This document shows, piece by piece, positions 1 through 12,600 of a stretch of 64,000 nucleotides of DNA. Under the pieces are notes generated by a model. The model had not been told where the DNA came from. It did no database searches and saw only the letters and a list, made by a program, of their open reading frames with translations. The position numbers were made by a program, and so were the translations under genes. Position 1 is the stretch's first letter. Each line of letters starts with the position of its first letter. This DNA comes from Phyto melanocephala. Its lineage: Eukaryota; Arthropoda; Insecta; Diptera; Rhinophoridae. The stretch lies in assembly GCA_941918925.1 (NCBI GenBank), contig OW799233.1, positions 148,492,223 through 148,556,222 of the forward strand. The letters run 5' to 3'.

Positions 1-22
1 ATATGTATATTCTTCCGTATAT

Positions 23-180
23 TTATATCCTTCACATGTGGTGCCAAGGCTTTGTAATTTCTACAAAATTAATTTGCGACTCCATTAGAAATATATTTTC
101 TAAAAGCTTATGAATGGGAAGTCGACTGAGCGATGAAGTTGATGAAGTCAACTTTTAAAAGCCGTACATATTGCACACAT
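23..180 (+). mobile_element. Helentron (INE-1/DINE-1-like) 5' end, partial
   Basis: This is the start of a Helentron-type repeat in plus orientation. It has a degenerate TATA(C)CCTTCAC start, a GTGGTGCCA stretch, then TTTGTAATTTCTACAAAATT and a CTTATGAATGGGAAGTCGACTGAGC-like block. The same blocks occur in reverse complement at 28380-28505 and 27480-27650. Known INE-1 elements begin with a TATACCCTT hairpin followed by a GACCCTATAAAGTATATATATTC-like block, which is the basis for the assignment. The right boundary is not defined. Confidence 0.55.
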
Positions 181-477
181 ACCGCAAACTGTATGTAATA
201 TCAATCTTCTGAAAATACTCGGGAAGAAATCGCTATTAAAAGCCAGCACAATTGCCCTATATAAATTAACTTTTTACGAAAGATCTCTTTAATAAACCGA
301 GTTCGAAACTTAATTGAATTAATTTCCTTTATAATTTTTTAAGTTTTAAGTAAATATATTTATTGCCAACTCGTCTCAATAACGCCTTTTAGGCACTGAG
401 ACAAATTGTTGTAATTGCATTATTTGTTAATTAGATTAAAAAAGAAATTGTGAGACATGCAAAAATAATCGCGTTTT

Positions 478-1680
478 TATACCCTTCACAAGAGAATGTC
501 AATGTTTGTCATTCCATTTGTAATTTCTAAAATATTAATTGTAAACCCCAAAACTATAAAGAAATTGATTGAACTAAGCCATTCGTTTCCGTGAAGAAAC
601 CACGTATGTAGGTAGGTAGGTAAGTAGTAAGGCTGGTGCAAAATTATCTTTACACCCTCACCCAGAGATCAATACGGTCCATTGTGATGCCTTAGTATAG
701 AATAAAAAGAAGCATAGAAGAAGGAAAAGTGGTGAAGTAGTGAACCCAACATCAATACAGTATAGAGCTAAACCCTACAATTGGCCTATTCTCAGTCTCG
801 TGTCGCGAAGCCAGGTCATTCCCTTAACGAATCCTATCAGATTTTCAAGTCCACAGTCCGAGACATCCCCCAATTCGCCTAGGAATCTACTACATAGCCA
901 TTTCAACCTTCTATTCTGCAGTCTGAGACATTGGCACAGAATGTGCTCAACTGTCTCCAACTTCGCCGGATCCTTGCACAGCCTGCATATATTCGACAGG
1001 TTCAATCTCATTCTCACCGCCATCCTGCCCAACATACAAAGATACCACGTATACTTTAGACTTTTATATGGAAACAATGTATCAGATATTCTTTCGAGAA
1101 TATTGCTATTGAAAATCAGTTATGTGGGTTCACTACGACTTGAGATAAAAGCGAAAGAATACGATTGTCTCTAAAACACAGCTTTTGCAGCTCCTAAGGA
1201 ACTTCTTGCAACGTTTGTTACGTATATACATATACATATAAAATATATACTTTTGGCAACATTTACAGAAAATCTTGGTTCAATTAGTCAATTACCAACA
1301 AGGATATAGGCGAAAAATTTAAAAAAAAAGTATCAATTAAGACTTCAAATCGATTTCCTAGCAGCCAAACCTAAACAAAAGCGGCAAGCGTTTTTTGGCT
1401 TTCAAAAATTCTCATGTTCATACAATTTGCATGAAACAAACTGAAATACCGCGAGGGAAACGCTTTGTAATTGGAAAAATCCCATTGGTCTTGTTTACGT
1501 TTGTCAAGTTGGTTTGTTAGCGTTACCGCTCAGCGGAATACTACGCAACGCTTACTGCTCTCGTTTAGGTTGGTTTTAGTTTAGTTTTGGCCAGTTATGG
1601 TCATTACATGATAGTGCAAACTATGTGTAGGGTATATAAGATTCAGTACACCCGAAATTACTTACTTATCGCAAAAATTA
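478..1680 (+). mobile_element. Helentron copy interrupted by a retrotransposon fragment
   Basis: The left end reads TATACCCTTCAC and TTTGTCATTCCATTTGTAAT, which is the 5' end of the INE-1-like family. The right end at 1600-1660 has GGTATATAAGATTCAGTACACCCGAA, a decayed version of the terminal hairpin. The block from 1200 to 1660 (AGAAAATCTTGGTT, CAGTTATGGTCATTACATGA) is shared with 58130-58380. A non-LTR fragment occupies roughly 601-1190. Boundaries are approximate and no helicase gene is seen, so the copy is non-autonomous. Confidence 0.6.
601..1190 (-). pseudogene. Non-LTR retrotransposon C-terminal fragment
   Basis: On the minus strand, 1077 down to 775 encodes about 100 residues with the cysteine/histidine knuckle found after the RNase H or reverse transcriptase domain of Jockey/I/R1-type retrotransposons: C-R-L-C, then T-V-E-H-I-L-C-Q-C, followed by a Leu/Arg-rich tail. 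A similar tail occurs on the plus strand at 13290-13545. Downstream (toward 601) lies a presumed 3' UTR ending in a short CTAC-type tandem tail. Upstream sequence toward 1190 carries stops and shows no recognisable RNase H core. The fragment is 5'-truncated and dead, and lies inside a Helentron. Confidence 0.65.
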
Positions 1681-1684
1681 ACAT

Positions 1685-3100
1685 CTTTTTGCAATTGGAT
1701 AGTTTAAAGTCCATTGGGCTGTTCGTTAATTTGAACGAATCGAACGCAAATAGGTAGAGTTATAGGCAAAAATTATTTGAAAAATATATGTTTGCTTAAA
1801 ATATATCAAGTTCCTTAAGCTCCTAATCAATTTTTAAACTGGCTAGTAATACTAAGTTGTAAGGCGTAGTCTCGAAAATTATTCCTGAAAAGTACTTAAA
1901 AATGTATTTTAAATTGAGATACAAGGTCCAAAATACAAGCACTTCGATGTTTTTTTATAAAATTCTCAAACGATTTATTCAAAGAGGGTTAATATTGTCA
2001 TAAAATGTTGGTATAAAATCAGAGGGCATGATTAGGACCATAAAAAAATAAAATATAAAATCCAAGATTGCCGCTACAACAAAATGAAATATAATAAACC
2101 ATTAAATGTGACAAATCTAGTTATTAAATCTAGTCATCAAATGATTGTGCCTGATCAGTAGAATACCTGATGGTCTCCGAAACAAAATGGAGGATATTTT
2201 TTTTTCTTAATTTCATCCATATGGGTATACAGTGAAAGGGCTAAACAAGTAGAATACAATGAACTATTTAGAAATTTAAAATCAAGGATAGCTTCCGAAA
2301 AACTAAGCAAAATAGCGTAAAACATTAAATCTGAGATCTAGCTTCCTCTACGATGAGGTCATTATTCATACATACATTATGGTGAAGCAGATTTGGAACG
2401 ATCGAATTTAGCGATCTTATTGAACTTTTTAATAATATTGTGAACGTTTAATAATTCTTATTCTTAAAATTTCTAAATATTTTGGTATAATTTTGTGTTT
2501 CTTTTTTTTATTGAATTTTTTAACAATTTTAAAAATATTGCTTCTTAAATATTGTATTTCTCTCTATTTTATTCCATGCAGCAAGTACTTTGGATTTAAA
2601 GGTAAAATTTTACATTTTTATGTTGTTAACAATTCCCTTTTACAAAATATGTAATACAAGTTTAATAACAAATATTCAACATGTTAACAGTAACGGGGCT
2701 TTAATATTTCAGTTAAACATTTATGTAAATTAAAAATTAAATTATTTCAGTTAAACATTTATGTAAATTAAAAATGGATTTTGTAATCTTTATTACGACC
2801 AGAAAGAATAGTTTCTAGTGCCCAATTCTCGTTCTGTAAAAATGTTAAATGAAAAGTTTTAATACAGCGAAAGGTATGGCGGCACATCTTATGACATGCA
2901 AAAATTATTAATTTCACAGTTCCACAGAACGAGCGCTGAACCCCTGATCACACTTTTCAACTTTGCTACCGCAAATGAATTACGCAAATAATTTCGGTAT
3001 TCAAATCTTGAATTGGACCCGACTAATTATCAAAAAAAATTTATTTGCATTAACTTAACTATTGATGTTACAAATTTATATTTGTCGCTATTTGTGCAGT
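1685..3100. other. AT-rich stretch with Helentron-internal relic and a 39-bp tandem duplication
   Basis: No gene is seen. At 2024-2290 there is sequence related, in reverse complement, to 25845-25990 (CCCTTTCAN5-7ATACCCATAT, GTTTNGGA.GCCAT), so it is an old internal piece of the Helentron family in plus orientation. At 2705-2780 a unit of about 39 bp containing ATTTCAGTTAAACATTTATG is present twice in tandem with no visible difference over most of its length. Confidence 0.45.
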
Positions 3101-3154
3101 AAAGTGTTGGCACCCGTAAAAAATATCAATTCGACAATTGATAGTTTAGGGTTA

Positions 3155-3745
3155 GTAAAAATGGAGCGCTACACGTTAGAACTACGTTTCTTCATTATTG
3201 ATCAATATTTTAAAAATAATAAAAGCTTGTAGGTCGCAGATCGAAACAATTCAATCACTGCATGAGACATTTCCAGGTCATGCACTCTCTCGTTTTGGTG
3301 ATTAGAATTGGCCCACTAGATCGTGTGATTTAACACCACGTAATTTCTTTTTATGGGGTTATTTGAAATCACAGGCCTATGTCAACGAGCCGACAACCAC
3401 ACGAGCATTAAAGGAAGAGATTCAACGATGCATCATATTTATGCAAAATGATTATGGAAAATTTCGACAAAACGAGTGCTTATGTGCAAGCATAGCCATG
3501 TAGGCCGTATGCCCTATAAACATATTCTATAAACAACCCTATTCTATGTACTTTGTGATTCCATAAAAAAATAACAATCAAAAGACTATAAACTGTGTTT
3601 CTTTCATAATTTAAATCTTGCGTTAATTTTGGAACACTCTTTAATATGTCCGGCTAACAGTCAAAAGAATAAAAACTGTGTTTGCTTCATAATTCAAATC
3701 TTGCGTTAATTTTGAGACACTCTTTATTATGTCCGGCTATAGTTT
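3155..3745 (+). pseudogene. Mariner (DD41D-type) relic with duplicated 3' end
   Basis: A start-like ATG at 3161 opens MERYTLELRFFIIDQYF, matching the mariner transposase N-terminus, but most of the gene is missing. It resumes with the C-terminal region NWPTRSCDLTPRNFFLWG and YVNEPTTTRALKEEIQRC in shifted frames. The third acidic residue of the catalytic triad is replaced by N (PRN where relatives have PLD). Catalytic motifs one and two are deleted. The 3' region is a tandem duplication of about 85 bp (about 3574-3656 and 3658-3741), each unit containing AAATCTTGCGTTAATTTTG and ending in ATGTCCGGCTA. Confidence 0.75.
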
Positions 3746-4790
3746 GAAGAAATAAGGATCGATTTTTCCACCAGCCTATAAACCAGATTGCTCATCAGCC
3801 CACATTCGAAAACTTTGTTTTATAAAATTCAGTCAAAAATGAGCTTTGCATCGGAACATCAATCTAATTCTTATTGTAGTGTTGCAGAGCCAATGGACTG
3901 AAATTTAAGCGTACACTACAGTCTAGCATCCTTAATTGACCTCAAGACCTTAAACCAATATCCTGGAGTAAAATTTGTTCCCTGTGAGAGATATCAAGAT
4001 ATCAATGGGTTCACTACAGGTTGACTACGGTCAGGTATCATTTATACTCATAACTTCGATTGTTACTGCTTATAGAAAGCTTGAATGTTGATGAAACATA
4101 CCATATGTTGTTGATAACGAGAGCCTAGTAAAGGTGCTTAAATAGAATCGGAGTAACCCGAGCAAAACATTTTCTAATAACTAGATAAAGGACGAGTTCA
4201 ATGATTTTCGCATATTTTTGTCGTTAAGGGAAACTTTAGTCGGCGACAAATGCTAGCCACTGTGAATGACTCCGTAATAAGGATGTGTGACAATCACCAG
4301 TCGAAATTTTAAAATCGCTAGTCTAGTCAGTCCACAAACGACAGCAATCCTCCCTGTTCTAAAATTCCTAGTGAAACTATTTTATTCGTAATCGCCATAT
4401 ATTTTTAGAAACAACAACATTACAATGACCATTCCCAACAACTTAATTCCACTCAAAATACCGCTTCGTTATTTTAAGAAATTAAACTTTTTGCTAAAAA
4501 TTTCTGTTTTAATAAAATTTAATTTTCTGTAATTTTGCATGTAGTTGCCAGACGACTTTTTTTTAGAATTTTGCTAATAAAAATCAGCAAAATCGGTCCG
4601 AAATAAACAAACATGACAGACTGATATTTCCCTAACAACAAATTAAAAGGTTTTGTATGAAAATCAGCATCACTTTAAATGATAAAACACAACTCTGGCA
4701 TAACGCGATTTTCCACACAAATTGACATTTAAAATACGTTGTGAATGCAAACGAGCCATAGAATTTATTTTATTTGATAAACTTTTTTCA
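3745..4790. other. No recognisable feature
   Basis: AT-rich, with slightly higher GC around 3780-4380. No long reading frame, terminal repeat or tandem array could be supported here. Confidence 0.4.
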
Positions 4791-4794
4791 AATA

Positions 4795-5336
4795 AATGGT
4801 CCGCCATCTAACGTTTTTTTTTTCAACTAGTGCTTTTTTCGTGAATGGTAACACATGTCTGATTTGACAGATAATTAGTTTTATCATCCCGCTGAACGAA
4901 TATGGTTGTGTATACGCTTGAACAACGCTGGGAAATATTGCGACATTACTTTGACCGATTTTGTCAAAAAAAATCATCTTTTCAGATGAATCTCATTTTG
5001 ATCTTGGCGGGTATGTAAACAAACAAAATTTTCGCATTTGGGGCACAGAAAACCCGCACGCATACATTGAAAAGTCGATACACCAAAAACGAGTCACTGT
5101 TTGGTGCGGATTTTGGTCAAGAGGTATAATTGGGCCATTTTTCTTTGAAAATGAGCAAGGAGTGTCCGTAGTCAATGGCGATCGTATCGGGCCATGTTGC
5201 CCGAATTTTTGTTCACAAAAATTGAAGAGGAGGATATTGGCAACATTTGGTTTCAAGCAGGACGGCGCTACGTGCCACACAGCCGAAGCTACACTTTTTA
5301 AAGCATTTAAAAAAAAAAGTTATTTGGCGGACCCTT
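4795..5336 (+). mobile_element. Internally deleted mariner (DD41D type), copy 1
   Basis: A 542-bp TIR element flanked by TA at 4793-4794 and 5337-5338. The ends are AA[T/G]GGTCCGCCA followed by TAAC.TTTTTTTTT in inverted orientation. The transposase remnant starts at 4902 (MVVYTLEQRWEILRHYF, the mariner N-terminus). It then jumps at about 4955-4965 to QKKIIFSDESHFDLGGYVN, so the helix-turn-helix region is deleted. The first catalytic Asp (SDESHF) and the second (KQDGATCHTA) remain; the gene stops soon after and the C-terminus is lost to the 3' TIR. A sibling sharing the first deletion junction is at 31133-31606. It cannot make active transposase. Confidence 0.9.
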
Positions 5337-8300
5337 TATATTCGTTTATTTCACAACAAATTTCTAAGGGATTATTGTAAGGCTTTCACTCTTTCCATTA
5401 TCAAGTCATTGAATTTGTTCTTTTAAATTTTAGTCATTTCGTTTTAGCCATTTACGACTTTGAGTAGAGATACCAGTGTGGTATATCACTCTTAGACATC
5501 ATCGTCATCTTTTCACTTGTAATAAAATTGTCTTTATTATTAAATTATGATAAAAATATATTTTAAACCAAACTGTCGTTTCTATAGAGAGAGAGAGAGA
5601 GAAAAAAATATCCTGGATTTTGTGTAACTAGTATTTTTAATTTCCGTCTATATTTCCTATTTGTTTATCACTTTATTTATTATTATTTTTTTTTTTTTTT
5701 GCCTTTTAAACATTCTTGTTGAGGGTTCAAAGTCATTTCATAAACTTAATTGAAGTTTTACTGTTTTTATGCACAAATTTAATTTTATTTGGGGTTAACC
5801 GTGAAAAAATATAGAAAATGTGGGCAAAAAGGTATTTTAAGTTAATTTTGTCGGTTTAAGTGTACAAAGATTTACTTGGTATTTTTTTTTTTTTTGATTT
5901 TTAAAATGTTGTAATTATTTAAAGATGAGGTTTTTTAACATTTTTAAATTAAAGATTAAAAGATTTGTTTTTCAAAGACTGAAAACTATTCATAAGCAAG
6001 AAAACTGATTTTAAAAACTATAATTAATGCTTAAATATTTTTGTTATTTTTTTTTTGTGCACCTGAAAGAAAAAAACGTGTGATAATTTTTAAATCATTT
6101 CCCTTTTTCAAAACTCATGTTTAAAACCAATGTTTTAACTAGTTGAAGTTTATTATTATTTTTTTTTTTTTCTTCTAAAAAATCCCCATAAATACGGTGC
6201 CATTAATAGCCCTTATATTATTTTGTTTTACCCCTTATACGCAGTGCATAATAATTTTTTTTATATTTATTTTAGTTTTTTTTTTAAACAACAAGTGTTT
6301 CAATATGTTTTGAATTTGTCAACATTTAAATGTCCTTTTTTTCCTTCATACAAGTGCACAAACAAAGTATAGTTTATTGTAGGTATGTGCCTGTGTGTAC
6401 GAGTGTCCTTTGGTGCATAACAATAAAACGCCTACATTAAATAACGAAACAGACCAACAGTAATGAACATAGACAAAGTGTAAACCCAGACTCTGACCAT
6501 TCTACTCTTTGGCAGCTATTTGTACCAACCACTATTATCTTGTTACAAAAATTTAGTTTCTTTCTTATCGCCACCACTATCTAGATACAACTGAAAATTA
6601 CTTACGTTGAAAATGAGCAAAGAGAGTGAATAAGAAACTTAATATAAAACATAATGACAATTTATTAAAATACTTGTAATTTAAGGCTGGTTGGCACCTG
6701 AGTTAATGTTGTTTTCTGTTACAAGAGTTGTCTAGCAATTTTGCCAGCATTTTTTTCTTCTCATTTGTATACCCTTTAGCATGAGTTTAAAAATGATTAT
6801 TAGTATTTCATTTCATTTGTAATTTTCACTTCTTGATGCGTTGATGCGTCAGCGTCCTTGTGTGTGTGTAAAATTCTATATCATATTTTTACGTGAAAAA
6901 TACTACTTAAATATTATTTATTCATTTTTTTTTAAATTAATTTTTCTAAGCCCACAAAACAACTAGGATATGCGTATTTGTAGCATACATTTTCAATTAC
7001 CCTTTAAACCTGTCAAATCGGGCCGCAAATTATTGAGATCAAAGCAAAAAACTACAGCTCTTTTATCCACAATTTTATCTTGTTCATTCCATGTAAATAT
7101 ATTTATACTTTTGCCTAAGTGTATGCTGACTGGAAGGATATTTAAGATTCGGTGCAACCGAATATGATACTCAAACATACTGTTTTCTGTATTTTCATGA
7201 ACGTGGGAAAATTATTCGTTTAGTTTACTTTTTTCTTCATCAGGTGACAAGTTGTTTTGAAATTTTAATTTGAATTTTATTACAGTTAATGAAAATTGTG
7301 AGGCTTTAAATTATAGCAGGGAATTTTGATACAAACTAACGAATAAATGGAAAATTTTAAAGTTATAACGTAAATTCATTAGTCGTTAATAATATATTTA
7401 TTTTAAGCAAAATCTATGTTTTTTATGCAGTTCACAAATAGTTATTGCAAATAACCAATTTTTATATTTAAAGAAAAATAATGGGAATGTTTATTTACAC
7501 ACTTTATATGTCACCTGTGATTACTCACCGTGAACCGGGGAAAACTTTTACTTGTGTTTGTTAAATAAAACTCAAATCTTTTATTATAAAAATAACTCAA
7601 AAATACCTAAATTGATTTAAATGTTTTACAAATTCATTTAACATTAAAATATTGGCATATTACTTGCTATTTATAAATTTATCTTTTTTTTTTACAAAAG
7701 CCCAATGCCTTTCCGCAGGCCTAATTTTTGGACTGTTGGGTGAAGTTGCCTCCTGTGGTACAAAACTGGCATTATTATTTTAACTAGTATGTTATGCGGT
7801 TGACTCAATCGACCATAATTGATTTTTAAACGTAAATCTAATAATATGTGGACACCAAACCTAAAAATGAAAAAAAAAAAAAAAATATCTTCGAAACAGG
7901 AGTGTTAATTGATAAAGTACAGTAGAAGAAGTGATTACACTACCTTTTTTGGATGCCATACACATTGAGCACTGTTTTTGCAAAAACAATTTCTATCAAC
8001 ACATACGGTTTGCGCATGTGTCAGTAGCAATTTAAATCGCTTGTAACTCCTAACCCTGCATTTGCACATGCAAGTAGTGGCACACAAGTGTTGTTTACAT
8101 AGCATCAGCGAAAAATTCTGCGAAATAGTCGAAACTTTTGCAATTTGCTTTTCTGTTTATATGCGCGAGTGCAAGTTCATTTTCAAGATGTCGTCAAAGC
8201 GTAAACTTTAACTTTCTTTGTGCCATGGTTATGACGTTACGTACTGTTCTTCCGTTGCAGAACCAGATTTCTTTCTATTAAATTTTCTTTTTTTGTGTTA

Positions 8301-8960
8301 TATGTTAAACGTTAATTTATATTTTTTTACCACTTCTAGCACCATGCCCATGTCTTTTGATATTAATTCCTAGAGCTTGTTTTTTAAACCGTAACCCCTG
8401 TAAGATTTATCATTCATATCACATAAAGTGGGTGGAAATGATAAAAATTTATCAATTTTAAAATACATATTTGGCCTCCACATTGACTTTATGGGCGATT
8501 TTTGGGGAAGCGGTTAGCACTTATAATTATAAGTATTGTTTTAATAATATTAATGGTCAATAATTAATAAACTTAATGAGATTTAAAAAAAATTTATCAT
8601 AATAGCACGTTCAACAAGTTTAAACTTTAATTAATAATTTTACAATAATCCAGTAAACTTGCATTAATTTTTCATTAGGGAACATTGTTTATCGTTTTGT
8701 CATTTAGTGGCATACAATTATCATATTTCTACTCGCATGCATCTGCCACTAGAGCTGCCATTGCGAAAAATGTGGGCGTATTAGTAAAAAAAAACTGTGC
8801 GCATAGGAAGATTTTCGAACAAAAATACCCCATAAACCCATTTTAATAGGAATCAGATCTACAAGGAAAGTTCCTTTTAAATTGTATATTTTTGATTAAA
8901 ACTGATTGTGTAGTTTGAGCGTAAATTGCGTAACAAAAAATCGACTTGCCTTTTAATATA
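5337..8960. other. AT-rich desert with a degenerate Helentron end
   Basis: No gene is seen in these 3.6 kb. The sequence is rich in poly-T and poly-A runs. At 7145-7170, AGATTCGGTGCAACCGAATATGA is a decayed Helentron terminal hairpin (6-bp stem ATTCGG/CCGAAT) in plus orientation. Short ORFs near 6970-7178 and 8843-9025 have no recognisable family features. Confidence 0.4.
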
Positions 8961-9394
8961 TGAAATTCGGTGTTATCGTGCCTGAGGTCACAAATGATTG
9001 CCCGCAACTGCAAATTTCTTGTCACACGAGAAACTTGTTGGGGAATTTCGTTTTTTTTTTTTTTTTTTTTTTTTTTTTTGGTTTTTATCCAGTATTGTTC
9101 TCGAACATTATCTCGTCTTGACCCGGAAGTTGTGAGAAGTCTTCCAATACATAAGTTTCATCATCCACCACACAGCAAGTGTATTTTTTTTTAAATTTAA
9201 TCTAAATTTTTTTTATTCGTTATATTGCTTTAACCTAGCGACTTGGCTCTAAGCACAAAATGTTCAGAGCATTTAAATTTGCGAGCTGCTTTTCTAATAG
9301 AAGTGTTTGACCCTCTTCAAAAGAGTTGTTCGACTTATTTTCTTCCTCATCTAGGTTTTCTTTTAATGTTCAAGTCTTCCTGGAAGGCCCACAA

Positions 9395-9600
9395 TGGAGC
9401 TAGGTACAGTGCGATGATTAACAGCATTCTTTTGTCCAAAATGAAAGAATCCGACTTGGTTGATATGTGCTGCCACACGGCACGCGATATCATATACCTA
9501 TTGAAGCGCGAGTTTGGTGAGCAATTTATTGTTTTGCATCAGTCAATTGGGCGCCAAGATAAAGCAATTTCACCCCAGTAAACTATTTTTAATCAAAAAA
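9395..9600 (+). pseudogene. Mariner transposase relic lacking the second catalytic Asp
   Basis: The frame at 9393-9581 reads NGARYSAMINSILLSKMK, ESDLVDM, then CCHTARDIIYLLKREFGEQFIVL. In relatives (compare 60560-60660) DMW-FQQDGATCHTA is found, so the codons for WFQQDGAT, including the catalytic Asp, have been cleanly deleted in frame. The upstream half (from 9243) has no clear transposase match and the downstream part after QSIGRQD is lost. No terminal repeats were identified. Confidence 0.75.
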
Positions 9601-12600
9601 TGTAAAGTTTTCATTTACAGAGGTTAGCCAGTTACAATTTAGCCCTAGAAGCTAAGAAGCTGCCATTGGTGAGATACCGGCCTAAATGCTCTAAAAAGTA
9701 TTGCAAATTTGTAGTTTACGGATGAACTAACTACGTTTAATATTTACTTTAAATAGTTTAGAATAATGACATTTATTGTGCTATATATCGCCTCAGATAA
9801 ATATTTCATTTACTTTTTTTTTAATTTTCAAAACCGAAACGGTTAAAAAATCACCCAATATTTTAAGAATATAACTTCCATATTCATAAAATAAATTTAA
9901 ATTGTATACACTTACAATAAGAGTTTATATATATTTACATACATTCGAGTTTTAATAAACGTTTGAAACTAAAATAAACATATTCTGAAAATTATATAGA
10001 TCTTAAAATAATATTTTTGATGTTCCAAATTGTTCGAATTTTTTACTTCAAGTTTGTCTTATTTACCTCTTTAAAAAATATATCTAAAGTAGTAAGTCTT
10101 GTAGTAATACAAATTTTTGAAAGCCTTTGAGTTAAAAAAAACATCTAAATTTTATATACATATTGATGTCTTAATACAAAAACGTGATATCTAAATTTTT
10201 AATGAAATCACATTTTTAACGTTTTTTGGTAGTCCACAAGCAAACGCAGCACTCCTGAGAAATTTAGTGACCTATAGTTAAAAATAACGGATTTACAGCC
10301 ACATAAAAAAGCTATAACTTATTTCATTTTTTAAAATTTCATTCAGTTTTTTCCTACTTCTGTGAATTAAAAAAAATTTTAAATTAAACCTTTTTATCTC
10401 AAGCAATTGATATGTATTTCAAATTTAAAGATTTAACCGATCTGTTTCTGACGCCTATTAACATAATATTCAGTTAAATAAATTAAACGCAAAAGTTTAC
10501 TAACTTTCAGTAAGCTTAAACTGAAGTTTTAACTATAAATTAAAAATGTTCGTTAACAATAGGCAAGAGTTAGTTAACTTGTAGTTATCAATTATTATGA
10601 ATGAATTTCAAAAAGAAGAAAAAATGTATACATAAATAAAAAATTCTTAATGTGCAACCATCTGCTAATAAATTTATTAAAAATTGAATGTATTTTGAAA
10701 TAATTTTTGCTATAAATTTAACAATTCACTTAGATAAACGATATCTAATGAAAAGCTCTGCATCAGGTAAATTAAAATGATCCATTCGACTTCTGTGGTT
10801 ATATTTTCTTTTCATACCATAAGAAATATTTACTTTATATAAATTATACGAATGTGTAAATCCTTTTAATCTTAGAGGCATCTTTCAATTGTTTAAAAAT
10901 AGCAAAAATATAATATATTTAAATTCAAACATCAAATATTTTCTTCCAGTTAAGAACTTAAACGCCAAATAGTACTCGGTTAAATTTAACTGAAATTTGG
11001 CAAAATAATCTAAAAGTTATAAGATAACTGAACTTTGTGTTAATGGGTTTTGGCTGACCAAGGTTTAAATTCTGAGTTTAGTGTTAAGTGTAGGTTAATT
11101 TTTTTATTGTTAACGGCCCTTAATCAGATTAATTTTGAAAAATTAAATTTGATTAGTGAACATTAAGAGAACTTTTTGTGTCTTATTTTTATTCAAACGA
11201 AATGTAATGTTTACAAAATATCTATGTTGGAAAATTGAATATCAACTCAAAACTAAAATAATATTTAATTTTTTGTTTTAACTTAACACAAATAATTTTA
11301 CATACGAACGTTTATACATATGTACGTACATATTTTTTATTATTAAAAAAAAACAATACAATTTCGTGCTACGTTTTGAATAACTTGTTGTTAAATCACA
11401 TTTTAAACCATTTTAAACCATTTTAATATTTTTCGTTTTAAGTGGACCATATTAATGTGTTACCAAAACCATATTGAAATACTTAACAAGACATTGTTAA
11501 TAAATAAAATACAACACAAAAAAAGAATTAACAACTCCGGTCAACAAACAATTAACAAAAGTCAATAAAACTGGAGTAATACAAACAAAAAGGCAATAGC
11601 GACAGACAGAACATAAAAACCCACAATTTAAAAAAATTGACGGATTCTGACTACGAACGGACTAAATGAATGAATGAAGATTTTTTGAAAGTGTAAAAAA
11701 TCATGAACACTTAAGTACCGCAATCAAATGAACAACAATAACAATTTACATAAAAATTAACAATATTGACGAAAAATATATTTAAAAAAAACAAAAAAAC
11801 GCTTGCATGCTTATTTGTTTGATCGGTCTGTCTGCCGGTAAAGTTGGGCCAACTAACCGGCCGGTCTCTTTTAACATCAACATCACACGCAACTAACAAA
11901 AGGACCGATTTTGTTTTCTACTTGTTAATATTTTTGTTGTATTTTACGTTTTGTTGGTGGAATTGAAATACAAGAAGAGAAAAATAAATAAAACAACGTG
12001 TCGGTGAACATCAAAGAGTTTTTTCTCTTCATTTTAAGACAAATTATGGAAATTTTATTTAAAATTTATGGAAAAGACAATAGTACATTTGTCACTAACT
12101 TTAGAAAGAAGAAGAAAAAACATAAAATTAAGTTCCATAATTTTGATTTAGTTAAAACATGCTACTGTTTAACAATTAACATGCGGCTCTTAGTTAAATC
12201 ACGATAATGATAAAATTATTCAGCTGCCTGTAAAGTGACACATAAATTAAATCCTTTTTAATAAAAAATTTAACGTTTATTAAGGATGTTTAAATCTTTA
12301 TGACCTTACAACTCTTCTGTGCAATATTTATTTATATAAAGTGACATGATTTTACAAAAATTAGTGCATTTTTCAATAACAAAGGACACTCTAGCTTACT
12401 TCTTTATTGCAACTTTCATAAACGTAATTTAAAAGATATTTTTTCTCATAAAGGATAGAACAAAAGTCACGCCTGCTTGTAAGAATTTATTAGACTGAAA
12501 TTGAAAAGAAAACTGAAAAAAGCTACATATTTTGTAATAAATTTTAAATTACAAAAATATTTTTGCCAAATCTACTTCTCTTTTTTGGAAAATTATTTAA

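Noticed and set aside
4993..5280. 95-codon minus ORF (and 31318-31563 minus)
   Set aside because: Antisense shadows of the mariner transposase frame in the two deleted copies; similar to each other only because the elements are.
8970..9194. 74-codon ORF with a run of Phe
   Set aside because: Produced by a poly-T tract; no recognisable protein features.
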